NCBI GenBank assembly: GCA_037974965.1
Contig: JBBPFI010000001.1
Location: forward strand, 434,001 to 498,000
Reading direction: 5' to 3'
Source of the DNA: Dacryopinax spathularia
Taxonomy: Eukaryota > Basidiomycota > Dacrymycetes > Dacrymycetales > Dacrymycetaceae
Length of the DNA stretch: 64,000 nt
The position numbers and the translations under genes were made by a program. Positions 31,101 to 42,240 of the stretch are shown in pieces (position 1 is the first letter of the stretch; each line of letters starts with the position of its first letter). Under the pieces are notes generated by a model, which saw only the letters and a program-made list of their open reading frames with translations, did not search any database and had not been told where the DNA came from.

Positions 31101-31521
31101 ACAGCTTGCGCAGGCTTGAGCTTGCGCACCTCTTCTTGTTATCCACATCCTCGATGCTCCATGCACCGACGAGCTGCACAAGCTCGAACACATGGTGCAA
31201 CCCCCGGGTCAAGGCAAGCGCCAAGTGAAAGCCTGCGCATGCTTCGATATAGTACTTGCCGTCGCTGATAGTGACGCTGTTTAAAACATTAGCTTGCGCA
31301 AACTACGCAACTAATCTTACTCACCTCCACTTTGGGGGCTCGATATGCCTACCGTCGTGGGTGAGATGCTCGACAATGTCGATGATCTGCACAAGGGCAA
31401 AAGAATCGTTCTTGTACGTGCCGTCTGCCAAGCTTGCGCAGGTCCCCGCATCCAAGCCTAACATAGCCCACACGTTGGCAGGCGCGGGAGCTTCTTCAGC
31501 CTGCGCAGGCTGGGGCGCCAT
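28141..31521 (-). CDS. RPA70-like single-strand DNA-binding protein of the Helitron
   Basis: Intron-rich gene, about 13 exons, with first exons 31521-31325, 31276-31130, 31079-30528, 30474-30328, 30279-29805 and 29758-29693, and a last exon 28194-28141 ending KVDE. The N-terminus has an RPA1N-type OB module (ASLADGTYKNDSFALVQII, then SDGKYYIEACAGFHLALAL). This module is repeated later (ACASLVAGTLDDHEVPTLQV, SDGIHFVDVFAGMHLALS). DNA-binding domains follow (SVDVLAVIGRVSVV, SDVWIFDRSLAVARLVVFDE). The C-terminal zinc-ribbon domain is YPGCASSECN ... YCCTLCG, then FHLLDLAGDSCPGLAF. RPA coats single-stranded DNA; Helitrons of plants and some animals carry RPA genes. Several introns end in the palindrome (TGCGCAG|G at 30475/30474, 29759/29758 and 28524/28523). 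Confidence 0.8.
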
Positions 31522-31917
31522 TGAAACGGGAGAGATCGACGAGAGCGGAAGGATCGGCAGCTGAGACAGGTGAAAGGATGTCCTGGTCGAGGAGAGCAGA
31601 GCCAGCACAACGGGGGAATGTGTGGCACCGGGAGCAAACACGGCTAAAGCCTGCGCAGACCCCCATGCTGGTGGCGGAGGCAATGGGCCTGCGCAGCCTG
31701 ACTCAGCCTCGCGCCAGCCAATCGGACCCTAGCCCGTGTACGGCCTCCTCCCTTTTGTCCAGGGTTCGCGCGGAGCGGTTGTCTATAGAGACATGAGAGC
31801 ATGATATCCACGTGGGCGAGGCGTGTCGAGGAGGAAGCGGTCCCTTATCGTGCCCTCGCATATTTCAGCCTGAGACAGCGGTCTATACCTGCATACACGA
31901 TCCTAACGACGACCAAC

Positions 31918-33038
31918 ATGCCTGGCAGACTTCAGAACAAGGTCGCGATCATCACCGGGGCCGGCTCGTATGTACCAACTCACATTTCAGCCGCTGAGCG
32001 TGCTGACCTTGCATCCGCAGAGGCATTGGCCTGGAGTCCGCACTACTCTTCTCGTCTGAGGGTGCCCATGTTGTGCTAGCAGACATTAACGTAGCTGCGG
32101 TCGACGCTGCCGTTGAGCTGATCAAGCAAAGAAGTCCGGAAGTGGGTGCACTGGCTGTCAAGTGCGACGTGAGCAAAGAGAAGGAGGTCGAGGAGCTCGT
32201 CAAGACCGCTGTCACAGAGTTTGGAAGGCTGGATGTCATGGTGTGTGGCTCATATTGCTCGAATCCGTCCTGGGACTGACGCATATATGCAGTTCAACAA
32301 CGCGGGGATCATGCATCCGGCAGATGATAATGCGATCAACACCGAAGAGCGGATCTGGGACCTGACAATGAATATCAACGTGAAGGGCGTGTGGTTTGGC
32401 TGCAAGCATGCTATCTCTGCCATGCGGTTGAACAAGCCGGATCCTGCACGGGGTCTGCAAGCTGGTGGCAGTATCATCAACACTGCAAGCTTTGTCGCTC
32501 TCATGGGTGCAGCTACCCCTCAGCTTGCTTGTGCGTACGATTAAACAGTCGCTAGAATGCCAGATGACGACAGTCTACAGACACCGCTTCAAAAGGAGCT
32601 GTTCTCGCGATGACCAGGGAACTCGCAATGGTGCATGCACGAGAAGGCATACGCTTCAACGCGCTCTGCCCTGGGCCTCTCAAGACACGTACGTATATGC
32701 TACTATGAGTTGTGATGCAGAAGCTAAGTCACGTTCCAGCACTTCTCATGGACTTCCTCAACACGGCTGAGAAGCGGGAACGGAGGATGGTCCACCTGCC
32801 TATGGGTCGTTTTGGCGAGGCCATCGAGCAAGCTCGCGCCGCTCTCTTCCGTACGTTCCCCTCGTTCCAGTACAATCACTTATCTCTAACGACTTCCGCA
32901 TGGACAGTTGCAAGTGACGACTCAAGTTATATCACCGGCACTGACTTCAAGGTTGATGGAGGCCTAACGAGCTGCTACGTGACTCCGCTCGGCGAGCAGC
33001 TCGTTCCCCCGCCCGCCAATTTGGCTCCTACCAAATAA
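31918..33038 (+). CDS. short-chain dehydrogenase/reductase
   Basis: Exons 31918-31967, 32021-32240, 32293-32530, 32581-32688, 32740-32850 and 32908-33038 encode 285 residues; introns are 50-57 bp. Classical SDR motifs: the cofactor loop TGAGSGIG (split by intron 1), NNAG in FNNAGIMHP, and the catalytic YTASK whose Tyr codon spans intron 3. The C-terminus has the usual SDR end (SSYITGTDFKVDGGL). It binds NAD(P)H and reduces or oxidises an unidentified alcohol/carbonyl substrate. Nearest relatives by feel are glucose/ribitol-type cytosolic SDRs. The start MPGRLQNKVAIITGAGS is well placed. Its promoter lies immediately right of the Helitron. Confidence 0.88.
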
Positions 33039-33294
33039 GTCACCGTAGTTGATCCCGAGTGAAGTGAGAGAGTAGTCCTTCACTATGGTCGGTGGCGCCT
33101 TAGAACTTAATGATCAAGAGAGTCCATCTGCCTCGTTGCGACAGCACGTGAGGTGCATTAACGCACCCCCGCGTCGTGCGGCGAAATGAGAAATCATGAC
33201 GTTCCATCCGATAATCATAACTAGTTATACCGATTCGTAAAGGATACAAACACTAAGTAGGGATGCGTGGAGCCATACTCGCGGCTTCCATGTA

Positions 33295-35068
33295 TTATAA
33301 CTGGTCCACCGCGACCGCAACCTTCTGCTTGCGCAGAGATGCCTTGACTGGATGAGGATCGGCGAAGATCGCGTCGATCTCCTCCAGACTCCGGTCCTTC
33401 GTCTCGATGAAGAAGAAGTAGATGGTGAAGATGCCGACGACATCGATCTGGGCGGAGAGTGAGATTGCGGCCTTGCGAATAGCCGGAAAATATACATACC
33501 ACGAAGTACAGGAAATAGAACTTCCAGCCGGAGTTGGTGATACCGACAGGGGCGGCGTAGGTGTTGATGAAGCTGACAATGTTGATCCAGAGACCAGACA
33601 TGCCGAGGCCTTTTGCCCTAGCGTTGTATGCCAAGACTTCGGACGGGTACAGCGCTTGCATGGGCGTCCAGACGAAAGCGAATGCGAAGAGGAAGACGTA
33701 GACGAACGAGATACCTGCGAGACCGATAGATGGGTGGCCCTCCTGCTTCAGACTGCAGATGATGATGATCAGGACGCAGAGGGAGCAGACGGTCGACGAC
33801 CCCATGAGCATTGGCCGACGGCCGTACTTGTCGATAGTGTGTACACCAAGAAGCGTTCCGATGGTCATGACAGGGCTTTGAAGGGCGTTCATGAGCAGCT
33901 GTTGCTTAGTCGAGACGATGCCGGCGGTCTGAGCCATAAGCGGCATGTAGTAGCTGGTCGGCGGGAGATCGATCTGCCCGAAGAAACCGACGCAGAGGAC
34001 GAGGAACATCCGATGACGGGCGGCGCGGGTGTTGAAGAGCTCACGGTAATCCCACCAGCGCTACACAATAATGTCAGACTAGAAGCCATCTCAACCGAGA
34101 TGTACTCACAGTGTCGGAGCCAGAGGTATCGATAGCCTCGCGCATCTCCTCCATCTCGAGCTGAACGAGCTCAGAGTCGGGATCGCCCTCACCATGATAC
34201 TTCGTCAAGATGCGGTGCGCCTGTTCATCCCGACCACGAGCCACAAGCCACCGAGGCGACTCGGGAAGGAACCAAACAAAAGCGAGGACGACGATGCAAG
34301 GGATGCCCTGCATAGCCATGGGCACGCGCCAGTTGATCTCGCCCGCCGTGTCGTCGACTAAGCCATATTCCAGCCATGTTGAGACAATAGCGCCGATGAA
34401 GTAGCAGCCGTTGTAGAGACCGACAATCGTGCCGCGGTACGCTGGATAGGACATCTCCACTACGTAGGATGTAGCAGAAGGTCCCAGCATGACTGAGCCA
34501 ATACCGAGGACGACGCGTCCGGCGATCATGTCTCGACGTTGCATTGCAGCCGCCTGAACGATCGTTCCGATCAAGACGATGACATTGGCCAGGACCATAC
34601 CCTTCTTCCTACCCAAGTAGTCCGCCGCTGGACCCGCGACGAAAGAGCCAATCACATTGCCTGTACTTACATGTTAGCTTCACGGAAGTCGACAAGATGT
34701 GTTTGCTCACCAAGAATGTAGATGGCGGCGAGGAAACCGTCACTGGCTGCTACGTTGGTACCGAAGCGAGCTTGGAAGTCGGGAATCGCGGAGACACCAC
34801 CGAATGTGTTTCCATCGAAACCATTGGCAGCGCTGTTCATAAAAGCGACAGCCAATATCGGATAGAGCAGGAGCATTGACTTGGAGAGCGGATTGGGCTT
34901 GTGCTTCGCCTGCAGGGCAGCGAAGCGCGAAGCTCGTGTCTCGATGATTGCGGCGCCCTTGGGCAGGCTTGGGCCACCATTCTCGTTGTCTGGATTGGAT
35001 GACTTCTCATCGATAGCCGACTCGATGTGGTCGATATCGTGAATGGGTGTTTGTTTCTCGTGATCCAT
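33295..35068 (-). CDS. MFS sugar porter
   Basis: Exons 35068-34711, 34660-34110, 34060-33500 and 33447-33295 give 540 residues, the usual length for fungal hexose/lactose-type transporters. A ~60-residue hydrophilic N-terminus precedes the first membrane helix (SMLLLYPILAVAFMNSAANG). Sugar-porter signatures are present: DYLGRKKG after helix 2, VVEMSYPAYRGTIVGLYNG, PESPRWLVARGRDEQA before the central loop, DKYGRRP after helix 8 and ETKDRSLEEIDAIF at the end. Twelve helices are expected, at the plasma membrane. Substrate cannot be read from sequence; the layout resembles lactose/cellodextrin- or hexose-type porters. Introns are 49-52 bp. Confidence 0.9.
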
Positions 35069-36054
35069 TGTTGCACCTTAGCCTTAGGTCGATGGGGGGC
35101 AACAACGAGGTAGCGGAGTACGAGATGAAGTTGTGCTTCTTTTCGAGCCTAGCATATTCGGAACTCGCCCATCGCATTTATACGCGATACCTCGCAGGCG
35201 TCATGAGCGGTCCGCTGTATTGGGCTATGAGCCGACCCGGCCCAAGGCACCATTTCTTCGCCTTCTGGAGGTGGAGAAGAGGGAGCCCCGGACATTCCCC
35301 AGACCTCCCGAAGTTCCGGGTCAACTGGGGCCCCGCGGTGAGAGCGCCGATTGGTGGGTCGGAATACATGCAAGATCCAGTAAGAGCGGCATGGGCGAAG
35401 CGAGTTGCTGGCAAGCATGCTTCGCGAATACAATGTTTTGATGTAGTTCCGATGTTTTACCGCCGTCCGCGAAAACGTGATCGAATGACGCGTTCGGTTG
35501 AGGACCAGCCCACTTGCGGAAGATACAAGAATAGCAACCAATATAGTGTCGCGGACCGGCAGAGGCACAGAGGCAACCTTGTTGACCTGCCGCCTGAGCC
35601 GACGGCCCTAGTCTTAAGTTACAGCCAACAAAGAAAAGGAATTCAAACCACGCGAAGTCTGTCGGGTCTACCGGATTTAGAAATTCGCCCGCTCGGTGGC
35701 GGTGCTTTCAGGCATTCAACAGGGACAACAGGAGGTGATGTATCGATTCGAGTTCGAACCTGCCCAGACCTAGAACCCAAAAACAAGCAAGATGAAAACT
35801 GAAAATGAACATGAGAAGGAGCTTGGGAAGCGAAGGTTTCGTGCGTTTTAGGTAAAGTACAGATGGTCGCAGAACGTTTTTTTCCGTGTCAGGAAAGGGA
35901 AGTGAAGTGAAGTGACGTAGCGGGTGAAAAGCCGTTGGTCATGCAAGGGTATAAGTCGAAAGGATACGCCGTAGTCTATGCAGTAGGAGAGAAAGAAGGG
36001 GAGGAGCATGGCTGTCGTCCAATATAGCTGGAGCATGTGCAAGTCCTGCCCCTT
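35069..36054. other. intergenic: transporter promoter and SSK1 3' flank
   Basis: 986 bp between two minus-strand genes. An open plus-strand frame runs through it (35047-35802) but has no recognisable domain and low-complexity composition, so I do not call it. Confidence 0.5.
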
Positions 36055-39000
36055 TCAATGCGCTTCAGGACTCGGACTCGTCTCGACAGACTTGGGACGA
36101 GGCGAGATCTCCCGTATAGTCTCAGCGGGCGAGTCCTCATCTTCATCATCAAGCACGTCCTGCAGCAGCAGGGACTTCGCCTCATTAGGCGCAAAGACGT
36201 CCGGCGGCGGATTCGGAAAATAAGGACTGATCGACTCCGCCGACTGGGCACGTCGGTCGTCCACCGTCCCGAGGGCGGTACCTTCCGCCGTGCTGGGCTG
36301 TGTGAGCGGGCTGGCGGACAGCGTCTCCTTCGTTCCTTGTGCTAGGAGAGGCACTGGACCCGGAGCGGGGCGAGTAACGCGGGGAGTGGGCGTATCCCTC
36401 TCCCTCTCCGTCGAGCTTTCTCGGTTCTTCGCCGGAGGGCCGGGGGAAGGGCTGTTTCTCCCCGACCGGTTTATCCTCAGCTGATCGCGTATCTTCGCCC
36501 CTCGCGCCGCTTGACCGCTCGAGAACCCGCGCGTTACGGCTGAGTCTGCCCACATTTGGAGGGCTTTGATCGACCCCCACTCGATGATTTTCTTCTCGAG
36601 CCATTTGAGCGAGACGGGCTTTGTGAGGAAATCGTTGCACCCCGCTGCGAGCGCGGCGAGTCGATCGCTCTGCAGGGAGGAGGCGGTGAGGGCGACGATG
36701 ATGACTGACGAGCGGTGGGGGGAGGACTGGGGCATGGACCCGGGCGTGCCTGGTGGTTTGCCCAGGAGTGAAGGGGACGCGGCGCGGGAAGAGGGGTCGC
36801 CACCGGGCGGAGTAGTGGGGTAGGAGCCGACATTAGCGAGATACTCCAACCTCCGAATTTCTTTCGTAGCCTCAATCCCGTCCATAACAGGCATCTGGAT
36901 GTCCATCTGCCGATCAATTGGCATTAGTAAACGTTCAGGCTGATCAAAACGGCATGGAACGGAATGGAAGGGGAATGGAAGGGGAATGGAAGGGGAATGG
37001 AAGGGGATGGAATGGGAAAGGGAAGGCAGACTGACCAGAATCAGATGATACCCCCCCGTCTTCCATTTCTCCACCGCCTGCGCCCCATCATTCGCAGTCC
37101 CATACTTGATCTTCTTCCTTCTCATGAACGTCATCAGGATCGTCTGGTTGATCGGGTTATCTACGCACACAACCGTTAGCTCAGCATATGAGTAGGCAGG
37201 GCATGGAGCATGGGACATGTGGCATGGAGTATGGAGTATGGAGTAGAGAGCAGAGGCAGGGAAGGGCAGGGGGACGCACCCTCAGCGATGAGAACATTAA
37301 TAGGCGGAACGATCGTATTATCCCCCACGGACTTCTTAGTCCCCCCCGGGGAAGTGATCGTAGCCTCCGAGCTCCTGCGCCAAGCCGACACCGCCGGCGG
37401 CTGTGCGTGGTGCGTAACAGGCGGCACATGCGGATGGGTAGCAGGCGGGGAGATCGGGACGGGTACGGGCGAGGGGGCTTTATGCCCCACCGGTACAGAA
37501 GGCGTTAAATTGATCGAAGGGATCGTCGGCCCACCCCCACCAGCCGGAATGACAGGCGCGGGCTCGCCAGCGCTCGCCGTTGACCCCGCTGTTGTTTCCG
37601 ATCGGAGAGCAGACGAGAGCGAAGACGCAGGGGCGACAGCCTCAACCCCAGCCTGGATAAGCTTCCTAATGTTCTCCCGCTGGGTCTGTTTGTCCGGATC
37701 GATCGGTCTCCTTTCTGCGCTGGGCGAGACTTGCCCCGCTCCTGCTCCTGCTCCTGCTCCTGCTATAAACCCTGCGCCGGGGAGCTCGCTGGAGGGAGTG
37801 GCAGTCTCGCCAGGAGAAAAGTTCATAGATCCAGCACTGATGATCTGCCCCGACGTGCGGCGCCCCGTCAACCGATTCGCAGGACCAGGACCAGGGCCGC
37901 CGCCGCTGATGATGATATGACTGGCCGTGCCCGTCGGAGCGCTAGTGGTGGAAGTTGTCGACCCTCCGCTCGGGGCTCGAGTCGACCCGGGCCTGGAAGG
38001 CGGCAGCGGGATGCCCGAAGCGCCCACACCACCGCCACCACCAGCAGCAGCAGCAGCAGAAATAGCAGATAGAGAGCCCGTTGCGCCCCCGCTGGCCGAC
38101 CTCCTAGCCCTATACCTCCCCCCCGCCCCACCAGCCCCACCAGCACCCGCATCCCCAGACTCCTCATCCCTCCCCGGCAACAAAAACGGCCTCGTCTCAG
38201 CCGTCGTCACCCGCTTCAGCTGTCTCCTCATAGGTCGCGTACTGTTGCTGCTGCTGCTGATGCTGCTGATGCTGCTGGGGAGATGGAGATGGGGCGGCCC
38301 TTCGGCCCCGGGCGAGTGGTAGGAGTCTATTATTTGCGTGGGGGAGAAGATCATCCCTGGTGGGATTTGCCGGTGTACTGAGGAGGTGGGGTCGTCGGTT
38401 GTGCTCGCACTTGGGCTCGGGGTGGGAGGGGGAGGGGGCTTGGTGTTAAGCGCGGGAGGTTTGGTGTCTGCTGCCGGGGCTGGGGCTAGTGGTGCGGCTG
38501 GAGCGCTGGAGGTGGAGGGAAGATCCGGGACGGCAGAAAGAGGCTCAGCAGCAACAGCCGCCAGAGTAGCGCTCAGGTCCCCAAGTCTCCTCATCGCACC
38601 CAACAACCCTAGGATACTGCCAGCGGGGATGGGGACCATACAGTTCTGCGCTGACTGTTCCTTCCCTCCGGCCGTCGCAGGGGGAGGGTCGAGGACGTTG
38701 AGGATGTTGGGCGGGGTGAGATGGACAAGGGTCTGGGTGATCGATTGCACCGAGTCGGCTATTTCGAGTGAGAGCGCTCGGAGGTACTCGGCCGTATGAG
38801 GCTGGGGCTGGGCTTGGGCTTCTGCTTGGGTGGGCTGCACGGAGGGTGGTTCGAGGGCGGAGGAGGCGGAGGAGGCGGTTTGAGCTGGTTTCTGGGAGAG
38901 AGGCGAGGAAGGGGAGGGGAAGTACGGGTCGGCGGACATAGCCGTCCTTGGCGACGTGGGGAGGGAGGAGAGGGTCGTACTAGCGCTCAGGAGAGCGGTG

Positions 39001-39830
39001 GGCGAGTCGCTCGTCGTCGTCGTCGTCGTCGTAGTTATGGTGCTGGTGTACCCTTCTGCACCTAAGGAATAGGCCGCTCCGTACCCCACTGTTCCTGAGA
39101 GTACTCTGCCGAGAGGATGTTGCAGGTGCCGGAGCTGTTGTGGGCCGGGCATGGAGGATGCTCGTGTCATACGGGGTAGGACGGGGAGCGATCCAGCAGC
39201 GGCGTCGGCGATCGTTTGCGGGATCTGAGCGCTCGAGGGCTGGAGGAGGGTGGCGGAGAGCGGGATGGTGTGGTTCACCGGGCTGGAGGTTTTGCTGGAT
39301 GTACCAGCTGTGTTGACGGTAGCTGTGGAGACGACAGTAGCTGTCCCGCTTGATTGACCTGAATCGGAACCTTGGACTGTTGCGGCTGCCGAAGAGGAAC
39401 TGCGTTTCCTGCGTGCTGTGATTTCGGCCGCTGCGAGAGGAGTGTTTAGTTGGGTCGAGATGAGGAGGGCGGCGGTGGGGCTCGTGCTGATGTTGTTCCT
39501 GCCGTTCAAAGAACCGTCCTGGATGGGGGAAGCGGGCAGGTCGTCCATCGTCGCCGGACTCTCGTCGCCTTCTCCCTGCCCACTTCCACTCCCGTCCCCA
39601 TTCACCTCAGCAACGTCCCCGTCCTCCATCCCTCCCAACTCGCCCTCCCCCTCTCGATCGGAGATCTCGTCGCTGCTGCTACTGGAATAAGGCGCGTACG
39701 GGTCCAAGTCCGGGTGCGCGGCGGGTGACGAGAGTGGGACGAGGCCGGAGGGGTCTTCGATGTCGGATGAGGCGCCTGCTCCGTGCGGCGGGGAGTCGGA
39801 GAGGAGGGTTCGGGGGGGTTCGTAGGGCAT
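36055..39830 (-). CDS. SSK1: Ssk1-type response regulator of the HOG pathway
   Basis: Exons 39830-37280, 37160-37036 and 36906-36055 encode 1175 residues. The first ~840 are low complexity: Ser/Thr/Pro-rich with acidic and Gly-rich runs. The receiver domain begins PPINVLIAEDNPINQTI (acidic ED pair), then KIKYGTANDGAQAVEKWKTG, the phospho-acceptor Asp in LILMDIQMPVMDGIEATKEI, the switch Thr in IVALTAS and the Lys in DFLTKPVS. Ssk1 receives phosphate from the Sln1-type histidine kinase-Ypd1 relay; unphosphorylated Ssk1 activates the Ssk2 MAPKKK and Hog1 under stress. Both introns (119 and 129 bp) split the receiver, are over twice the local norm and hold minisatellites. A 95-residue disordered tail follows. 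Confidence 0.92.
36957..37020. repeat. minisatellite in SSK1 intron 2
   Basis: Tandem GGAATGGAAGGG units, about five copies, within intron 36907-37035. On the coding strand they read as TTCCATTCCCC, a pyrimidine-rich tract. Confidence 0.75.
37195..37250. repeat. short degenerate repeat in SSK1 intron 1
   Basis: Repeats of the type GCATGGAGCATGG and GTATGGAGTATGGA inside intron 37161-37279. They lengthen the intron to 119 bp. Confidence 0.6.
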
Positions 39831-41325
39831 CGTGCCTTGCGATTGTGGTGGTGGGGGGGAGCGTTAAGGGAGGGTCGGTAGGGGGGAGGAATGGAGGAGG
39901 AGGCGGGAGGAAGGGGATGTCGAGGAGAGGAAAGGAGAGAAAGAGAGTGAGTGATGTTAGAGTGCGAAACGGAAAGGAGGGAGGAAGGGAGGGGTGTGAA
40001 CCTCCCAGAACGCAGGAGACAACCGACCTCACGCCTCTCACAACAATGAGTGCTGCCAGCCCGCGCACTCAGCTAGATCTCTCCAAATCTCCAGAACACT
40101 CGATAGCCTGCCTGTGCGCGTCGTGCCCCCTAGTCGACGTCGGCTATCTCAATCACCCCTTCGTCCCAACGTAGTAATGGTCCAACAATAGCACCTAACC
40201 AAACTGTAGGGAGAGGAGAGAGAGGAGAGGAAAAAGTCGACGTGGTGAGGGTGGCGATACGATCCAAACTTGGCCTGCTTGTGCAGATAGCACCCGATAG
40301 CCTTGTCCTGTCGACTTCGGTGTGTGCCTGGTTGCGCTGCGCTGCCTTGCCTTGCCTCTTGCTGGCCCGGCGGTTGAAGGTCGGCGGCCGCGTTCCTACG
40401 GCGTTTTTGGGTGGTCTACCGGTCCGTTGGATCTGATGCCGACAGTACTGAGGCGAAGGCGCTGTCGGAGAGGAGTGGGGAGGAGTCCGAACGAACACGC
40501 GAGGCGCGGGAGAGGCCGGGGGAAGAAGCGGTCAAAAGCAGCGTCACAGTCGGCGAACGGTAGCGAGAAGCGAGAGCGTATCAACCGCGCCTCCAGCGTG
40601 CGAGTCTATCCGAGCCGTCGTAGTGTAGCACAGCGAGAGCGTGCGTAGTGTGCGATGTCTTGTCTGCCCCCGCTCCCTTAGCCCCTTTGCTCCAGGTTGG
40701 GTGCAGCTTGCCGATACCCACGGTCCTGAGACCCCTTCAGACCGATTACAAGGGAAAAGGGAAGCAAGGGAACCGAATATTAGGTTTTGCCCCCATTTCA
40801 CCCTCTCACCCCCCCTTCAGACCCCTGCGGGTTTAAGGGCTTCCTTCATTGGAGGGGTGCGGCCGAACGATGCCGAACAGCGGATTCAATTGTAAGGTTT
40901 GGGCGGATGTATCTGGGGCACCGCCACGTCTCGCATGAATTCGAGCGCCGGGAGGGGTTGGCCGCTTACACTTACATCTTCCTCCAGGACGGCTAGAACG
41001 GCCCCACTCTGCCCCGAGACTTCCTGTTAACGCACATTCTACTATTGACTCTCGGCGCCGGCTGGACTGCGCGGCACGACGTCCTTCGGTGCAGCACGCA
41101 AAGGAAGATTCGGACCGAGCGACAGTCCTGTACAGTACTCTAGCCCCGAGACGCCCTGGTGCCTGAACCTGACTTGGACTCAACTTGGCTTTGGACGCAG
41201 TACTTGCTGAGCTGGCCCAGGCTTGGCACGACAAACCGTACAGCACTATCCAAGCAAGTACTTTGTCAGTCCGAGAGCCTGCTAGTGCCCCCCTGTCAGG
41301 TCCGGGTCCTGGTCGAGCAACATAT
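39831..41325. other. divergent promoter region of SSK1 and TAD2
   Basis: 1.5 kb with no gene recognised. Near SSK1 it has a long purine-biased run (about 39840-39995, GGTGGTGGGGGG and GGAGGAGG blocks), pyrimidine-rich on the SSK1 strand and probably 5' UTR/promoter. The rest has short unremarkable ORFs. Confidence 0.5.
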
Positions 41326-42240
41326 ATGGCTTCCGATACATCGCCGCCGCCGCCGCCCCCTCCTCCGCGCAGCTCGCAAGACGAAATAGACAACCACTAC
41401 ATCTCGCTTGCACTTGCCCAAGCACGCGAAGCGCTCTCGGTCGGCGAGGTCCCGGTCGGGTGCGTGTTCGTACACACTGAGAGTGGGAGAATTGTTGCGC
41501 AGGGAAGGAACCGGACGAACGAGTTGCGTAATGTACGCCTTTCTCCTCATACTTCTCTTCTCCTCCTCTCGTGCGTCTCCGGTGCGCATCTCTCTGTCCA
41601 AGAGTTGAACGTGATGGGCATTGGCGCGGATGGCGGGATATTGGGTTGGATGGGATACTGATGCACCGCGTGCAGGCCACTCGCCACGCCGAACTAGAAG
41701 CCATAGACCATCTCCTCTCCCCCCTCTCTCCCCTCCTCCCCCTCCCTCGCCCCTACCCGCTCCAAAAAATAACGCTCTACGTAACCGTCGAACCCTGCAT
41801 AATGTGTTCCTCCGCCCTCCGTCAACTCGGTATCCAACGCGTAGTATACGGCTGCTCGAACACGCGGTTTGGCGGATGTGGAGGTGTTTGGGCCGTACAT
41901 GAGATCCACCATCCGACGCATGGGGGGTATGAGGCTGTGGGCGGGTGGGGGAGGGAGGAGGCGATTATGCTGTTGAGGAGGTTTTATATTACTGAGAATA
42001 AGAACGGTGCGCCCCCCCCACCCGTCTTCTGTTCGCTTCTCCTTCCTTCATCTCTCCTTCCTTCGCTTTTTCTGCTCCTTGATTGGCTTGCCGTGTTCTG
42101 TGCGTGTCGAGCGGGAGTGGGTTCTGACGTGTTTTTTTTGCTTGTGATGAGTAGCACCGGTGCCGAAGAGGAAAGATAGAAGAGTGCTCAAGACGGATAT
42201 CCCGCCTCTCGAAGCACGAGCATCCCCCACCACGAGCTAA
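41326..42240 (+). CDS. TAD2: tRNA-specific adenosine-34 deaminase catalytic subunit (Tad2/ADAT2)
   Basis: Exons 41326-41532, 41676-42006 and 42155-42240 encode 207 residues. It has the cytidine-deaminase fold with Zn ligands and catalytic glutamate in ATRHAELEAID (HAE) and the PCxxC box EPCIMCSSAL, which identifies Tad2. Paired with Tad3 it converts A34 to inosine in tRNA anticodons, an essential step for wobble decoding. The ATG at 41326 (MASDTSPPP) is preferred; an in-frame ATG at 41185 would add 47 residues without similarity. Introns are 143 and 148 bp, long for this window. The C-terminal exon is basic (APVPKRKDRRVLK). Confidence 0.9.

Larger units (their letters stand above)
5467..31740 (+). 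mobile_element. Helitron with RepHel, RPA-like and unknown genes, interrupted by an LTR element
   Basis: Outer element of a nested pair, about 11.4 kb without the insertion at 5713-20544. It encodes a Helitron_like_N/HUH Rep region, a PIF1-like helicase, an unknown spliced gene and an RPA70-like gene. Every part, including the stub left of the LTR element (5598, 5667), carries the dispersed TGCGCA palindrome that is rare outside it. The termini are not resolved. The left end lies between 5413 and 5598 and the right end between 31696 and 31917; I found no convincing 3' hairpin plus CTRR. A CTAG at 31729-31732 is a candidate but is followed by C, not T. It sits between dUTPase and an SDR gene with both neighbours intact. 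Confidence 0.85.
20545..31740. repeat. dispersed palindrome AGCCTGCGCAGGCT, about 80 TGCGCA cores
   Basis: Hand count of the core TGCGCA gives roughly 80 in 11.2 kb, against about 3 expected for a random hexamer. Exact 14-mers lie at 20700, 23396, 26890, 28022, 29262, 29659, 30300 and 31498 (start positions). Common variants change the left arm (AGCATGCGCAGGCT, AGCTTGCGCAGGCT). Symmetric variants also occur (AGTCTGCGCAGACT at 27921, AGCTTGCGCAAGCT at 30634). Copies fall in exons in all three frames, on both coding strands, in introns and between genes. Spacing is irregular, so this is not a CRISPR or tandem array. Confidence 0.9.

Noticed and set aside
31729-31732. CTAG as Helitron 3' end
   Set aside because: No stable hairpin upstream and the next base is C rather than T, so the terminus is left open.
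20545-31740. CRISPR-like array
   Set aside because: The 14-bp palindromes are irregularly spaced, lie inside genes and there are no Cas genes; the organism is a eukaryote.
35740-35770. GAGTTCGAACCTG resembling a tRNA T arm on either strand
   Set aside because: Neither strand gives pairing arms or an A box at the right distance.
35047-35802. 251-codon plus-strand ORF upstream of the sugar transporter
   Set aside because: No domain, overlaps the transporter start and looks like promoter sequence that happens to lack stops.
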